19,799 nt of DNA. Origin: Paludibacter sp. (GTDB taxonomy: Bacteria > Bacteroidota > Bacteroidia > Bacteroidales > Paludibacteraceae). This document shows positions 1 through 8,536 of the stretch, in pieces. The number at the start of each line of letters is the position of its first letter. The stretch's first letter is position 1. The position numbers and the translations under genes are program-made. The stretch lies in NCBI GenBank assembly GCA_024709185.1, contig JANJXE010000161.1:1-19799 (forward strand), in the 5' to 3' direction. The notes under the pieces were generated by a model, which searched no databases, was not told the DNA's origin, and saw only the letters and a list, made by a program, of their open reading frames with translations.

Positions 1-1527
1 ACTATAACTTCCTAATAGATTTTTGTCCAGATTTCCCAAATGAAGTGCCGTAAAATAAGGAACTGCATCCTGCTTCTCTTTGTCCTGAAGATAGTTTGGC
101 GAATCGGGATTTAGTTCGGGAAGTATCACAGAATCATCAAAACGGGGAACAGTATATCCATCGGAAACAGAGCTACTAAGGTCGTAACTCAGACGGCCGG
201 TTATTTCCAGGTTTTTGACAGGTTTCAACGTAAGTGCCCCGTATAATAAAGTTCGGGTTGATTTGCTGATGCTTTGGTCCATATTTCTGCTCCACAGAGG
301 ACTGATGGGAGAGTCTTCCTTATTTGGCAATACGAGGTAACGGAACCTCGGCCATCCCATTCGCTGATAATCCATGATATCATCGTTGATAGGCCATGTG
401 TAAACCGATGAAATGCCTCCTGCCCCTCGTGAAGTGCTGTTGGTGATGTTGGCATTCAACTGAGCAGAAAGGTATTTGTTAATGGTAAACATTCCTTTCA
501 GGTTAACACCAAACCGCTTCACATAATCGTCTGGAACAATCCCTTCATTACTTGAATAGTAAGCAGAACCGTAGGCCTGAAACTTATCAGTACCACCGTT
601 CATGTTCAAATCGTACTTTTGATACAATCCATTATCGAAATAATTGTCGATGTTGTTATAAATTACGGCATCCTCACTCAAAGGAGGTCCCCATCCGCCA
701 CCGGTAAGTGGTCGGTAAAATCCAAGTGATCCGGGGCCAAACATCGATTGAATTTCCGGTAGGCGTACCGGCTGTTCCGATTGAAGTGTTGCCGTGAAAT
801 TAGTGGAGATTTTACCGGCACTACCTTGTTTGGTTGTTACCATAATAACCCCGTTTGCAGCTTCCTGTCCATATAAAGCCGATGCAGCAGCTCCCTTAAG
901 TACAGTAACGTTTTCTATGTCATTTGGATTGATGATAGCAGCACTCGAAGCTCCTCCCGAGATTGGCATTCCATCAATAATGAATAATGGCTCATTACCT
1001 TGTCCGGGGTTTATTGATGAAATCCCTCGCAACACAATTTGTGAACCTGCATTAGGTGAACCACCGGCATTGGTCACGTTAATGCCGGAAATTTTTCCCT
1101 GTAATGCAGAAACAAAGTTGATAGGCCGGCTGTCGGTAATTGCTTCAGCATTCACACTTTGAACGGCAAAGTTCAGTTTTTTCTTTTCCTGCCTTACCCC
1201 CATGGCCGTTACCACCACTTCATCAATTGCCAGCGCTACCGATTTAAGGGTGATGTCCAGGGTGCCGGATGCTGATACAAGCCGCTCTGTCATTTCCATT
1301 CCTACATAGGTGAAACGAAGTCGGGCTCCTTTGTCTACCGTGATCGAATATTGTCCGTCGATGTTGGTGATAGTGCCATTTCCTGTGCCTTGTTCTACTA
1401 CCGAAGCGCCTATAATGGGCTCTCCGTCGTCGGCCGAACGTACTGTCCCGCTGACTGTTAATTTCTGACTATAGATGCCAGCTGCTACAAGCAGGAAAAG
1501 AATGAGTAAATAGATACTTCTTCTCAT
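1..1527 (-). CDS. SusC/RagA-family TonB-dependent outer-membrane receptor, 3' part beyond the window
   Basis: The gene reads leftward off the window edge, leaving the first 509 codons in one open frame; whole proteins of this family are usually about 1000 residues. An N-terminal signal peptide (residues 1-20, ending IYSQ) precedes a carboxypeptidase-regulatory-like domain (about 23-95) with the usual GEPIIGASV and YVGM motifs. A family signature DEVVVTAMG follows at 102-110, then a plug domain (about 115-235) containing ALQGKISGINV, VLRGISS, LFIIDG and ALYGQEAANGVIMVTT. The rest is the start of the beta-barrel. Family members import glycans or other large nutrients across the outer membrane with a SusD lipoprotein, whose gene normally follows and would lie outside this window. 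The substrate cannot be read from the sequence. The gene sits 126 bp downstream of a muropeptide-salvage gene run, so peptidoglycan fragments are a reasonable but unproven substrate. Confidence 0.95.
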   Translation of the reverse strand, partial: MRRSIYLLILFLLVAAGIYSQKLTVSGTVRSADDGEPIIGASVVEQGTGNGTITNIDGQYSITVDKGARLRFTYVGMEMTERLVSASGTLDITLKSVALAIDEVVVTAMGVRQEKKKLNFAVQSVNAEAITDSRPINFVSALQGKISGINVTNAGGSPNAGSQIVLRGISSINPGQGNEPLFIIDGMPISGGASSAAIINPNDIENVTVLKGAAASALYGQEAANGVIMVTTKQGSAGKISTNFTATLQSEQPVRLPEIQSMFGPGSLGFYRPLTGGGWGPPLSEDAVIYNNIDNYFDNGLYQKYDLNMNGGTDKFQAYGSAYYSSNEGIVPDDYVKRFGVNLKGMFTINKYLSAQLNANITNSTSRGAGGISSVYTWPINDDIMDYQRMGWPRFRYLVLPNKEDSPISPLWSRNMDQSISKSTRTLLYGALTLKPVKNLEITGRLSYDLSSSVSDGYTVPRFDDSVILPELNPDSPNYLQDKEKQDAVPYFTALHLGNLDKNLLGSYS

Positions 1528-1570
1528 ACGATGATAATTAGTGTTTTTATGGTAGGATGTCGCTTCTGCG

Positions 1571-1592
1571 GCAATCAAATGGCTTTGATTGC
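1571..1592. repeat. Perfect inverted repeat upstream of susC
   Basis: GCAATCAAA (1571-1579) and TTTGATTGC (1584-1592) are exact inverted copies separated by TGGC. The element lies in the 126-bp gap between the GHL10 gene and susC, 44 bp before the susC start. No T-run follows in the direction of transcription, so an operator or an mRNA leader hairpin is more likely than an intrinsic terminator. No full TAnnTTTG promoter element was seen in this gap. The function is inferred only from position and symmetry. Confidence 0.55.
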
Positions 1593-1653
1593 ATACAGCT
1601 TGATTACACCCTGAATTTAACGTATAGCTGTGCTGTTTTGTTTCCTGTTTTAA

Positions 1654-3171
1654 CTAAAATTTTCGGGTAATTGCCTGAATCGGAGCACTTTCATGCCGGT
1701 ATTTGTTAACGCTTGTAATGATAAAGGTGTGATTTCCTTTCAATTTGCGCTTTATTTTAGCTAAATCGACAGATGTTTTGGTCGTTTTTAACAATATCGC
1801 CGACGGATCGTCAATGTTGCCGGGTTTCCTCCCTTTGAAAGCATAAACCACATAATACGACACTTCTTTGCCACCTTCACCAGTCACTGCATCCCACAGT
1901 AGCATTCGCTCGCGCCGGTCTTTGATAATTCTCAGGTTAGACGGCGAAGGTGAAGCTTCTCCTTTTATAGATCTGTTTAGTGGATTTAGCGCCGGATATC
2001 TGTAGAAATTCTTTTGAAGACTATCTGTGATGCCCTGCAGATTTTTTACTATTCCTTTTGCACTGAAGTAAACGGCTCCATCAACCCCGGTATACTGCTC
2101 GTTTAAACGCAACTGGCGGGCCAGTTCGTTGGGTTTTTGCCAGGCAGGATCTGCTTTTTCATTACCCAGTTTGGATGCATACAATCCTATGTACAGATTT
2201 TTGCCATACACATTCTCGTTCCACCATTTCACCAGAACCGCATAATCGGCGACTTCTTTTCCGATTTCCCAATACAGCTGCGGAACGACATAATCAATCC
2301 AGCCTTCGCGCAGCCATTTCAGAATGTCGGCATATAAATCGTCGTAGTTCTGCACACCAGCACGGGTGGCCGAACCGCGTGAATCCACGTTGTCGTTACG
2401 CCATACTCCAAAGGGTGAAATTCCAAATTCGACCCAGGGCTTGTTGCTTTTGATGGTTTGTTGTAGTTCCCGGATAATCATATCCACATTGTTCCGCCGC
2501 CAGTCGTCGCGTTGCTGAGAAGTATATCCGCGTGGATATCGATTAAAGGTTTCGGCATCAGGAAATTCTTCACCTGCAACCTTATAGGGGTAAAAATAAT
2601 CATCAAAATGAATGGCATCCACATCGTAACGTTGAACAATATCCTCTACTACTCTGTTGAGCATTTGCCGTGTCTCATCCAGTCCTGGATTGAAATAGAG
2701 CTGGTTACCGTATCGAACAAATAATTCCGGACGTTTAAAATAGGGATGATCAGGATGCAGTAGCTCAGGTCGGTTCGAGTTCATCACCCGATAGGGATTT
2801 AGCCACACATGCACTTCCATGCAGCGTTGATGCGCTTCCCTGATAATAAATTCGAGTGGGTCGTAGAATGGCTCCGGTTTCTGACCCTGTTTGCCGGTAA
2901 GCCAGTGCGACCAGGGCTCCAATGCCGATGGATAAAATGTATCAGCCGTCGGACGTATCTGCATCACGATTGCATTGATGTTGGCCGATGCCAGATAATC
3001 GAGCATTTTAACCATCTCCTCTTTTTGCTGCTCAGCCGGCAGACCCGGCTTAGATGGCCAGTCGATATTTGCAACTGTGGCTATCCAGGCAGCTCTCATC
3101 TCGTGCTTTTTGGGAGCCGAAGTTGAGCTAATTGTAAGTAGTAGTAAAATGAAGGGTAAGAGTTGTTTCAT
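1654..3171 (-). CDS. GHL10-family (DUF187, YngK/DigH-like) glycoside hydrolase, exported
   Basis: A signal peptide (residues 1-19) is followed by a TIM-barrel domain of the GHL10/DUF187 family (about 23-390). Recognisable motifs are MRAAWIATVANIDWP (25-39), IVMQIRPTADTFYP (68-81), HVWLNPYRV (121-129), the acidic DAIHFDDYFYPY (185-196) and VPQLYWEIG (296-304). The Asp pair at 190-191 is a candidate active-site feature. Residues from about 408 to 505 look like a fibronectin-III-type module. The E. coli relative DigH (YddW) cuts peptidoglycan strands stripped of peptides, which fits the neighbouring namZ and murQ. The start lies 15 bp after the FAD/Fe-S dehydrogenase stop, so the two are probably co-transcribed. 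There is no lipobox cysteine, so a periplasmic or secreted location is expected. The family call is firm; peptidoglycan as the substrate is inferred from context. Confidence 0.92.
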   Translation of the reverse strand: MKQLLPFILLLLTISSTSAPKKHEMRAAWIATVANIDWPSKPGLPAEQQKEEMVKMLDYLASANINAIVMQIRPTADTFYPSALEPWSHWLTGKQGQKPEPFYDPLEFIIREAHQRCMEVHVWLNPYRVMNSNRPELLHPDHPYFKRPELFVRYGNQLYFNPGLDETRQMLNRVVEDIVQRYDVDAIHFDDYFYPYKVAGEEFPDAETFNRYPRGYTSQQRDDWRRNNVDMIIRELQQTIKSNKPWVEFGISPFGVWRNDNVDSRGSATRAGVQNYDDLYADILKWLREGWIDYVVPQLYWEIGKEVADYAVLVKWWNENVYGKNLYIGLYASKLGNEKADPAWQKPNELARQLRLNEQYTGVDGAVYFSAKGIVKNLQGITDSLQKNFYRYPALNPLNRSIKGEASPSPSNLRIIKDRRERMLLWDAVTGEGGKEVSYYVVYAFKGRKPGNIDDPSAILLKTTKTSVDLAKIKRKLKGNHTFIITSVNKYRHESAPIQAITRKF

Positions 3172-3186
3172 TCCATTCTCCTTTCT

Positions 3187-6033
3187 TTAATGTAATTTTT
3201 TAGTTCGGGTGCACTTATCCACCAGGTATACGATCGACATCCATGGAATGCCACTGTGTGTGTTTAGCCCGATTTCGCAGGTGCGGCTGTTGCTGTAGCC
3301 GAATTTCGCACCGGCAGTCTGTGTCTGTTCACGTAGTCTCCTCAGGCCATGAGCATTCAGCTCCGGTAGTGTAAAGCCTTTGTCGCCGGCAAATCCGCAG
3401 CAGGCAAGTCCGGCCGGAACCATCACCCGGGTGCTGCAACGCTTTGCCAGTCGCACCAACAGTGGGTCGAGCTGCATTTTACGGGACGAACAGGTTGCAA
3501 ATACTGTCACCGGCTCATTGGTTGGTTCAAAATCCAGTTTATCAACAAGGAACTTCTCGATAAACTCAACCGGTTCGTACAACTGCATGCCTTTCAGTGT
3601 GTTGCGCATTCGGTACAAACACGGACTCTGATCGCAGAGCACCGGATATTCACCATTGTTACTGGCTTTTAGTAATGCCTTTTCCAGTTCTTCGGATTTC
3701 TGATCGGCGATGTCGGGCATACCTTTACTATCCCAAATGGTACCGCAGCACAATTGCCTCCGTTGTTCGGGGAAGATCACTTCATACCCTGCCTTGTTGA
3801 GTAAGTCAACCGTTTTTTGCATCAGCGAAACGGAATCCGGATCACCTTTGGAAACGCCCATCATCTGGTTCAGACAACTCGGGAAATAGACCACTTTCAG
3901 ATCGCTGGTAAAGTATTGCACTATATTTAAAGGTGCTGCTTTGGGAAGTGCAGGCGACCACATCGGAATCGTGTATCCGCTCAGGTAGCGCAGTCCTTTG
4001 GTTAATCCACCCATCACTTTGTCACTGGTTACATTCCGAACCGCATTAGCAGTGAAGAGTAAACCCCGTAATCCGTTTGAAAAATGACGGAAATGGTTAG
4101 CTGTAAAGGCTCCTGCAGCAATAGCCGCACGACTGTTGCGTACTTTTTCGTGACGAACCACATGGATGTAGTCTCCTGTATTTATCCCTACAGGACAGGC
4201 TACGGCACACAATCCGTCTCCTGCACAGGTGCGATCGCCGGCATAATCGTACTCTTTTATCAGCACCTGAAGTGTGGCATCGTCTTCATGGGTTTGTTTC
4301 AATCGTTCAATTTCCCGCTGCACCACAATGCGTTGTCGGGCCGATAAGGTAAATCCTGAACTTACACAGTTGATTTCACAAAATCCACATTCAATACATT
4401 TGTCAATCAATGGATGCGTTACCGGTAATGCTTTCAGGTTTTTCAGGTGACAATCGGGGTCATCGTTAAAAATCACACCTGGATTCATCAATCCATCCGG
4501 ATCAAAAAGATGTTTGAGTTCTTTCATCACTTGCCAGGCCGTATCGCCCCATTCTTTTTGTACAAAAGGTGCCATGTTCCGCCCTGTTCCGTGCTCCGCC
4601 TTCAGCGAGCCATCGTAACGGTCAACAACAAGATCGGCCACGGCTTTCATCAATCTGTCGTAGCGTTCAATTTCATCCTGTGTGTCGAAAAACTGATTCA
4701 GAATAAAATGGAAATTCCCTTCGAGCGCATGTCCGTACAGAATAGCATCGCCATACCCATGTTCAGCCAGCACTTCCCGCAAATCGGCAATAGCCTGAGG
4801 TAAATCCTGAAGTTGGAAGGCCACATCCTCAATAATACAGGTGGTGCCGGTGGGACGTGTGCTGCCCACTGTCGGGAAAATTCCTGAACGCATGGTCCAG
4901 TAGGGAGTATATTCTTCTTCTTTATCGGTGAAATAAGGTACTGAAAGGGTAGGTAGCTTTTTAAGCACCTGACCTATAGCCACAATTTTTTCCTGAAGCT
5001 CTTCCGCAGTCAAACCTTCAGCTTTAATCAAGGCAACTGCTCCATCTTCCGGCAGTTGTTTCAGTTCCGGCAAAGCATCTGGTTTATCTTCTACCGAGCG
5101 AATAGCGGCACGGTCGAAAAGTTCAACCGCAGCAACCGGATAGGGCTTTAGAGCTACCACAGCTTCGCATGCGCTTCGCAGGGTAGGGAAATAGAGCATG
5201 GCGCTGGCAGCAAAGGGCTTGTCAACAACGGTTTGCATTGTTGCTTCTGCTAAAAAGGCCAGTGTACCTTCCGAGCCTGCCATCAGATGTGTTATAATCT
5301 CAAAAGGATCATTAAAATCGAGCAGGGCATTGATTGATAGACCTGTAACATTTTTGATCGAATATTTTTTTCGGATGCGTTGGCTTAAAGCTTCATCGGC
5401 TCTCACCCGGTCGCGGATGGTTTCCAGTGTTCGGAGAAATTCCGGATGCGTTTTCCTGAAAGTTGATTTGCTTGCTTCATCACCTGTATCCAACAAGGTG
5501 CCATCAGGTAGTATCAATCGTGCCGATTGTAGCATCCGGTAGCTGTTTTCATGGGTGCCGCAACTCATTCCCGATGCATTATTCTGAATGATACCTCCCA
5601 CCATGGCCGATTTCAACGATGCCGGGTCGGGCGGAAACTTCCGTCCATAAGGTTTGAGATGGTAGTTAACGTTTTGTCCTACAATTCCGGGCTGCATCGC
5701 AATGCTCGTTGCATCGGGTGATATTCTGAATTTTTCCCAGTGCTGACCGGCAATAACTAATATCGAATCGCTGATGGCTTGTCCCGAAAGGCTGGTTCCC
5801 GCAGCACGAAAAGTAAGTGTTTTGCCATATTTTCGGGCCAGTTGCATCAGTCCTGCAATTTGTTCTTCGGTACGCGATTGCACTACCACCTGCGGAATCA
5901 TCCTGTAAATTCCTGCATCAGTACCCCAGGCCAACCGACGTGTAGCATCGGTGTACAACAATCCTTTGGGGATCAGCCGGCGGAGATCCTCCATAAACTG
6001 TTTCTGCTGAAGGGTGTCGGGAAGTGAATACAT
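3187..6033 (-). CDS. FAD-linked oxidase / Fe-S dehydrogenase, probable D-lactate dehydrogenase (Dld-II/YdiJ type)
   Basis: This 948-residue protein fuses a GlcD-like flavin half to a GlpC-like iron-sulfur half. Residues about 40-190 form the FAD_binding_4 domain, with FRAAGTSLSGQA and GGIIQNNASGM. Residues about 255-525 form the FAD-oxidase C-terminal domain, with YGHALEGNFHF and AEHGTGRNMAPF. Cysteine clusters follow: CIECGFCEINC near 550 and CAGDGLCAVACPVG near 605. Two CCG-type motifs lie near 760 (LCCGTIWDSKG) and 880 (ACCGFAGDKGF). Relatives such as Shewanella Dld-II oxidise D-lactate to pyruvate and pass electrons to the respiratory chain; other relatives act on D-2-hydroxyglutarate. 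Lying in the same run as murQ, which releases D-lactate, favours D-lactate here. Its ATG overlaps the namZ stop codon by one base (TAATG), which suggests translational coupling. No signal peptide is seen, so a cytoplasmic or membrane-peripheral location is likely. Confidence 0.9.
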   Translation of the reverse strand: MYSLPDTLQQKQFMEDLRRLIPKGLLYTDATRRLAWGTDAGIYRMIPQVVVQSRTEEQIAGLMQLARKYGKTLTFRAAGTSLSGQAISDSILVIAGQHWEKFRISPDATSIAMQPGIVGQNVNYHLKPYGRKFPPDPASLKSAMVGGIIQNNASGMSCGTHENSYRMLQSARLILPDGTLLDTGDEASKSTFRKTHPEFLRTLETIRDRVRADEALSQRIRKKYSIKNVTGLSINALLDFNDPFEIITHLMAGSEGTLAFLAEATMQTVVDKPFAASAMLYFPTLRSACEAVVALKPYPVAAVELFDRAAIRSVEDKPDALPELKQLPEDGAVALIKAEGLTAEELQEKIVAIGQVLKKLPTLSVPYFTDKEEEYTPYWTMRSGIFPTVGSTRPTGTTCIIEDVAFQLQDLPQAIADLREVLAEHGYGDAILYGHALEGNFHFILNQFFDTQDEIERYDRLMKAVADLVVDRYDGSLKAEHGTGRNMAPFVQKEWGDTAWQVMKELKHLFDPDGLMNPGVIFNDDPDCHLKNLKALPVTHPLIDKCIECGFCEINCVSSGFTLSARQRIVVQREIERLKQTHEDDATLQVLIKEYDYAGDRTCAGDGLCAVACPVGINTGDYIHVVRHEKVRNSRAAIAAGAFTANHFRHFSNGLRGLLFTANAVRNVTSDKVMGGLTKGLRYLSGYTIPMWSPALPKAAPLNIVQYFTSDLKVVYFPSCLNQMMGVSKGDPDSVSLMQKTVDLLNKAGYEVIFPEQRRQLCCGTIWDSKGMPDIADQKSEELEKALLKASNNGEYPVLCDQSPCLYRMRNTLKGMQLYEPVEFIEKFLVDKLDFEPTNEPVTVFATCSSRKMQLDPLLVRLAKRCSTRVMVPAGLACCGFAGDKGFTLPELNAHGLRRLREQTQTAGAKFGYSNSRTCEIGLNTHSGIPWMSIVYLVDKCTRTKKLH

Positions 6034-7274
6034 TAGCGGTACAAATAAAATGGACGTGAAGCCTTGCGGAAATTCTCCTCATCTTTTCTGAAATAATCGA
6101 GAATGGATGCTACCTGATGTTTCTCCGAAAATCGAAGCCTGATTTGGTCGCTGCCACAAACTTTATCGAACATCCCAAAACGGGAGGGATTAGCCATGTC
6201 GAAGATAGCCTTATCGGGATACAACCGGCTTACTTCCTGCATGATATAAAACTGAATCTCGGTAAGTCGCGCCGAAGCATAATCAGTAAAATGGATTTGA
6301 ACACCCTGACACTGCTCCCCTTTAAAGGTAGCATAAAAAGGTTTGAAATGAATCGGACGAAAATGAATACCTTTCAATTTAAGATTGTTGAGTGCTGTAC
6401 TTACTTCTTCAGCATTCATCCAGGGGCTTCCCACCAGTTCGAAAGGTAGGGTGTAGCCAACACCTATCGACAAGTACCCCAGTTCGCCCAAAATGCCGGT
6501 AACAGGATAGAAATACGAACTGTGTTTGTGTGGAATATGTGGTGATGCAACTATCCACGGTAAGCCGGTTTTTTCCCAGGTCATACTGCGCTTCCAGCCT
6601 TTCATTTTAACAACGCTAAGCTTGCAGGGCGTTGCTATCATTTTTTGCGCGTTGATCATCTGTGCGAGTTCGCCGCAGGTCATACCATATATATACGGTA
6701 TCGGAAACTGACTTACAAAAGATGTAAATGCCGATTCGGTGAGGTTACCTTCAATTTTTTGTCCTCCCAGTGGATTGGGACGATCCAGCACCACAAATTC
6801 AATACCCTGCTCTCCGGCTGCTTCCATCGCCAGACCCATTGTGCTGATGTAGGTAAACGAACGGCAGCCATTATCCTGAATGTCGTACACCAGAACATCG
6901 ATTCCTTTCAACATTTCCGGAGTGGGTTTACGGGTTGCACCGTAAAGTGAATATACCGGCAGACCGGTGCGTTTGTCAGTTAGATTATCTACCTTATCTC
7001 CGGCATGCACATCTCCCCGTACTCCGTGTTCGGGGCCAAATAAAGCGACCAGTTCCACATTCGGAGCTGCGTGCAAAATGTCAATGGTCGATTGAAATGT
7101 CGAGTTAACGCCAGTGGGATTGGTGATTAATCCCACCCGTTTTCCTTCCAGAATCCTGAAGTTTTGAGCCTGTAGTACTTCTATGCCTGTCTTAACACCT
7201 TTGGCTGAAACCAGTGTGCTAAGAGTCAAAAAGAATATAATCAGCAGTTTGTATTTTAATTTGTGTTCTTTCAT
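6033..7274 (-). CDS. namZ: NamZ exo-beta-N-acetylmuramidase (DUF1343, GH171)
   Basis: The 413-residue product has a signal peptide (1-24, ending VSA) and is expected in the periplasm. Motifs of the DUF1343/NamZ family are all present: VGLITNPTGVN (47-57), ALFGPEHGVRGD (77-88), VYDIQDNGCRSFTYISTM (129-146), LDRPNPLGG (163-171) and IPYIYGMTCGELA (192-204). Glu82 in the GPEHG motif is the likely catalytic acid by family comparison. NamZ of Bacillus subtilis and Bacteroides removes MurNAc from the non-reducing end of peptide-free glycan strands. The gene lies between the MurT-like gene (75 bp upstream) and the dehydrogenase gene (1-bp overlap downstream). That 75-bp gap holds a promoter-like element and may allow separate control. 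The length is normal for the family and no key motif is missing. Confidence 0.93.
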   Translation of the reverse strand: MKEHKLKYKLLIIFFLTLSTLVSAKGVKTGIEVLQAQNFRILEGKRVGLITNPTGVNSTFQSTIDILHAAPNVELVALFGPEHGVRGDVHAGDKVDNLTDKRTGLPVYSLYGATRKPTPEMLKGIDVLVYDIQDNGCRSFTYISTMGLAMEAAGEQGIEFVVLDRPNPLGGQKIEGNLTESAFTSFVSQFPIPYIYGMTCGELAQMINAQKMIATPCKLSVVKMKGWKRSMTWEKTGLPWIVASPHIPHKHSSYFYPVTGILGELGYLSIGVGYTLPFELVGSPWMNAEEVSTALNNLKLKGIHFRPIHFKPFYATFKGEQCQGVQIHFTDYASARLTEIQFYIMQEVSRLYPDKAIFDMANPSRFGMFDKVCGSDQIRLRFSEKHQVASILDYFRKDEENFRKASRPFYLYR

Positions 7275-7304
7275 GATGCAAAATTAAAAATTTTACAAAG
7301 TCCA

Positions 7305-7312
7305 CAAATGTA
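7305..7312 (-). promoter_or_regulatory. Candidate Bacteroidota -7 element for namZ
   Basis: On the minus strand this reads TACATTTG, an exact match to the Bacteroidota -7 consensus TAnnTTTG. It would place a transcript start near 7298, about 24 bases before the namZ ATG. No clear -33 TTTG is seen at the usual distance. The element falls in the widest gap within the salvage gene run. A second match (TAATTTTG, 7279-7286) is too close to the ATG to be a useful promoter. Confidence 0.4.
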
Positions 7313-7349
7313 ACTAAAATATTTAAATAAACCAGCTGAAAAGCATTTT

Positions 7350-8528
7350 TTAAAGTTTTATAAATATTCTTTTTTTATAAAGATAGTGAGCCAGTAGCCA
7401 ACAGAGCCCTACCAGGGTAAGAGCAAACGCCAGTGAACCGGCATAATCACCAAAATTGATTTGATAAAAATAAGTGTAAGCGAAAGATTTAAGGCTTATC
7501 CATTCGTTAGCATACATAAATCCGATGTTTCCAAGCAGGATGCCCAGCAACGAACCGGTAACGTACAATATCATCGGATTTATACCAAATGATTCAAAAA
7601 ATACACTCCAGCGTTTATGGCCTTTCAAATCAATATAATAAACCAAAAGGCCCAGCAATAAAGCACCCATGCCGCTGGTCGTTAACACAAAGCTGCTGCT
7701 CCAAATCTTTTTGTTGATGGGAAATCCATACTGAATCAGCATTCCGGCAAACATCATTAAAGCTCCGACTGCAAAAAGAGCTACCAGCTTATCTTTGACT
7801 TCTTTTTGACCAGTCATCAGTTTGCCGGTAAGAAAACCCAGCAATACATGGGCTATTCCGGGGATTGTACTAAGCACTCCTTCCGGATCAAAGGCAATGC
7901 GCGTTCCGTCAGCCATTGTATCGCGGTACATGTGCGACTCACCGAGTATAGCACGGTCGATTACAGCAACTATGCTGTCCGGACTCATCTCGTAACTTCC
8001 TGTTAAAGCAATGAGCGCCCAATAGCCTGAAAGAAGCAACGCCACTAACCAGGGAATCAACTTTTGCTTTACAGTAAGCACGATTAGGGTTCCGAAAAAC
8101 GAAACCAGTGCCAGACGTTGAAGAACTCCCAGAATTCGAATCTGATCAAAAGCTGAAACAGATTGCAGTAGCCTGCTGATAAAGTCAAGCTCTTCGGTGC
8201 GCAACAAATTCCATTGCCGCATCGAGAGGCTCAGCCAGCCGAGACCAATTCCTATCAGAAAAAGGAATACCGACCTGCGCAATAGTTTAAAAAAGCTGGC
8301 TCCTGAAAATTGAAAATCGAATTTCTGGTAGGATAGATACATCGATACTCCCATGATAAACATAAAAAACGGAAATACCAGATCGGTTGGTGTCAATCCA
8401 TTCCACGATGCATGTTGCAATGGGGCATACACAAAGCTCCAGCTTCCCGGATTGTTCACCATAATCATTCCGGCAATGGTGATGCCCCTCAGGACATCGA
8501 GGGCAAGTAGTCGCTGCGATTTTTCCAT
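7350..8528 (-). CDS. MurT/NagX-like integral membrane protein (DUF5009, COG4299, HGSNAT-related)
   Basis: This 392-residue protein is strongly hydrophobic, with about ten membrane segments, and belongs to the heparan-alpha-glucosaminide N-acetyltransferase-like family. It opens with RLLALDVLRGITIAGMIMVN (6-25), followed by LQHASWNGLTPTDLVFPFF (37-55). In human HGSNAT the histidine of the matching motif carries the acetyl group, and His39 is retained here. Tannerella forsythia MurT, which as I recall belongs to this family, takes MurNAc across the inner membrane and is encoded beside a sugar kinase and MurQ; NagX relatives sit in GlcNAc regulons. The gene starts 8 bp after the murQ stop, so co-expression is very likely. 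Transport, acetyl transfer or both remain possible. I leave the symbol blank because the activity cannot be told from sequence. Confidence 0.85.
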   Translation of the reverse strand: MEKSQRLLALDVLRGITIAGMIMVNNPGSWSFVYAPLQHASWNGLTPTDLVFPFFMFIMGVSMYLSYQKFDFQFSGASFFKLLRRSVFLFLIGIGLGWLSLSMRQWNLLRTEELDFISRLLQSVSAFDQIRILGVLQRLALVSFFGTLIVLTVKQKLIPWLVALLLSGYWALIALTGSYEMSPDSIVAVIDRAILGESHMYRDTMADGTRIAFDPEGVLSTIPGIAHVLLGFLTGKLMTGQKEVKDKLVALFAVGALMMFAGMLIQYGFPINKKIWSSSFVLTTSGMGALLLGLLVYYIDLKGHKRWSVFFESFGINPMILYVTGSLLGILLGNIGFMYANEWISLKSFAYTYFYQINFGDYAGSLAFALTLVGLCWLLAHYLYKKRIFIKL

Positions 8529-8536
8529 GGTTATGC

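Noticed and set aside
794..1162. A 122-codon plus-strand frame inside susC
   Set aside because: The minus-strand frame encodes the conserved SusC plug domain without interruption, so this is a shadow frame.
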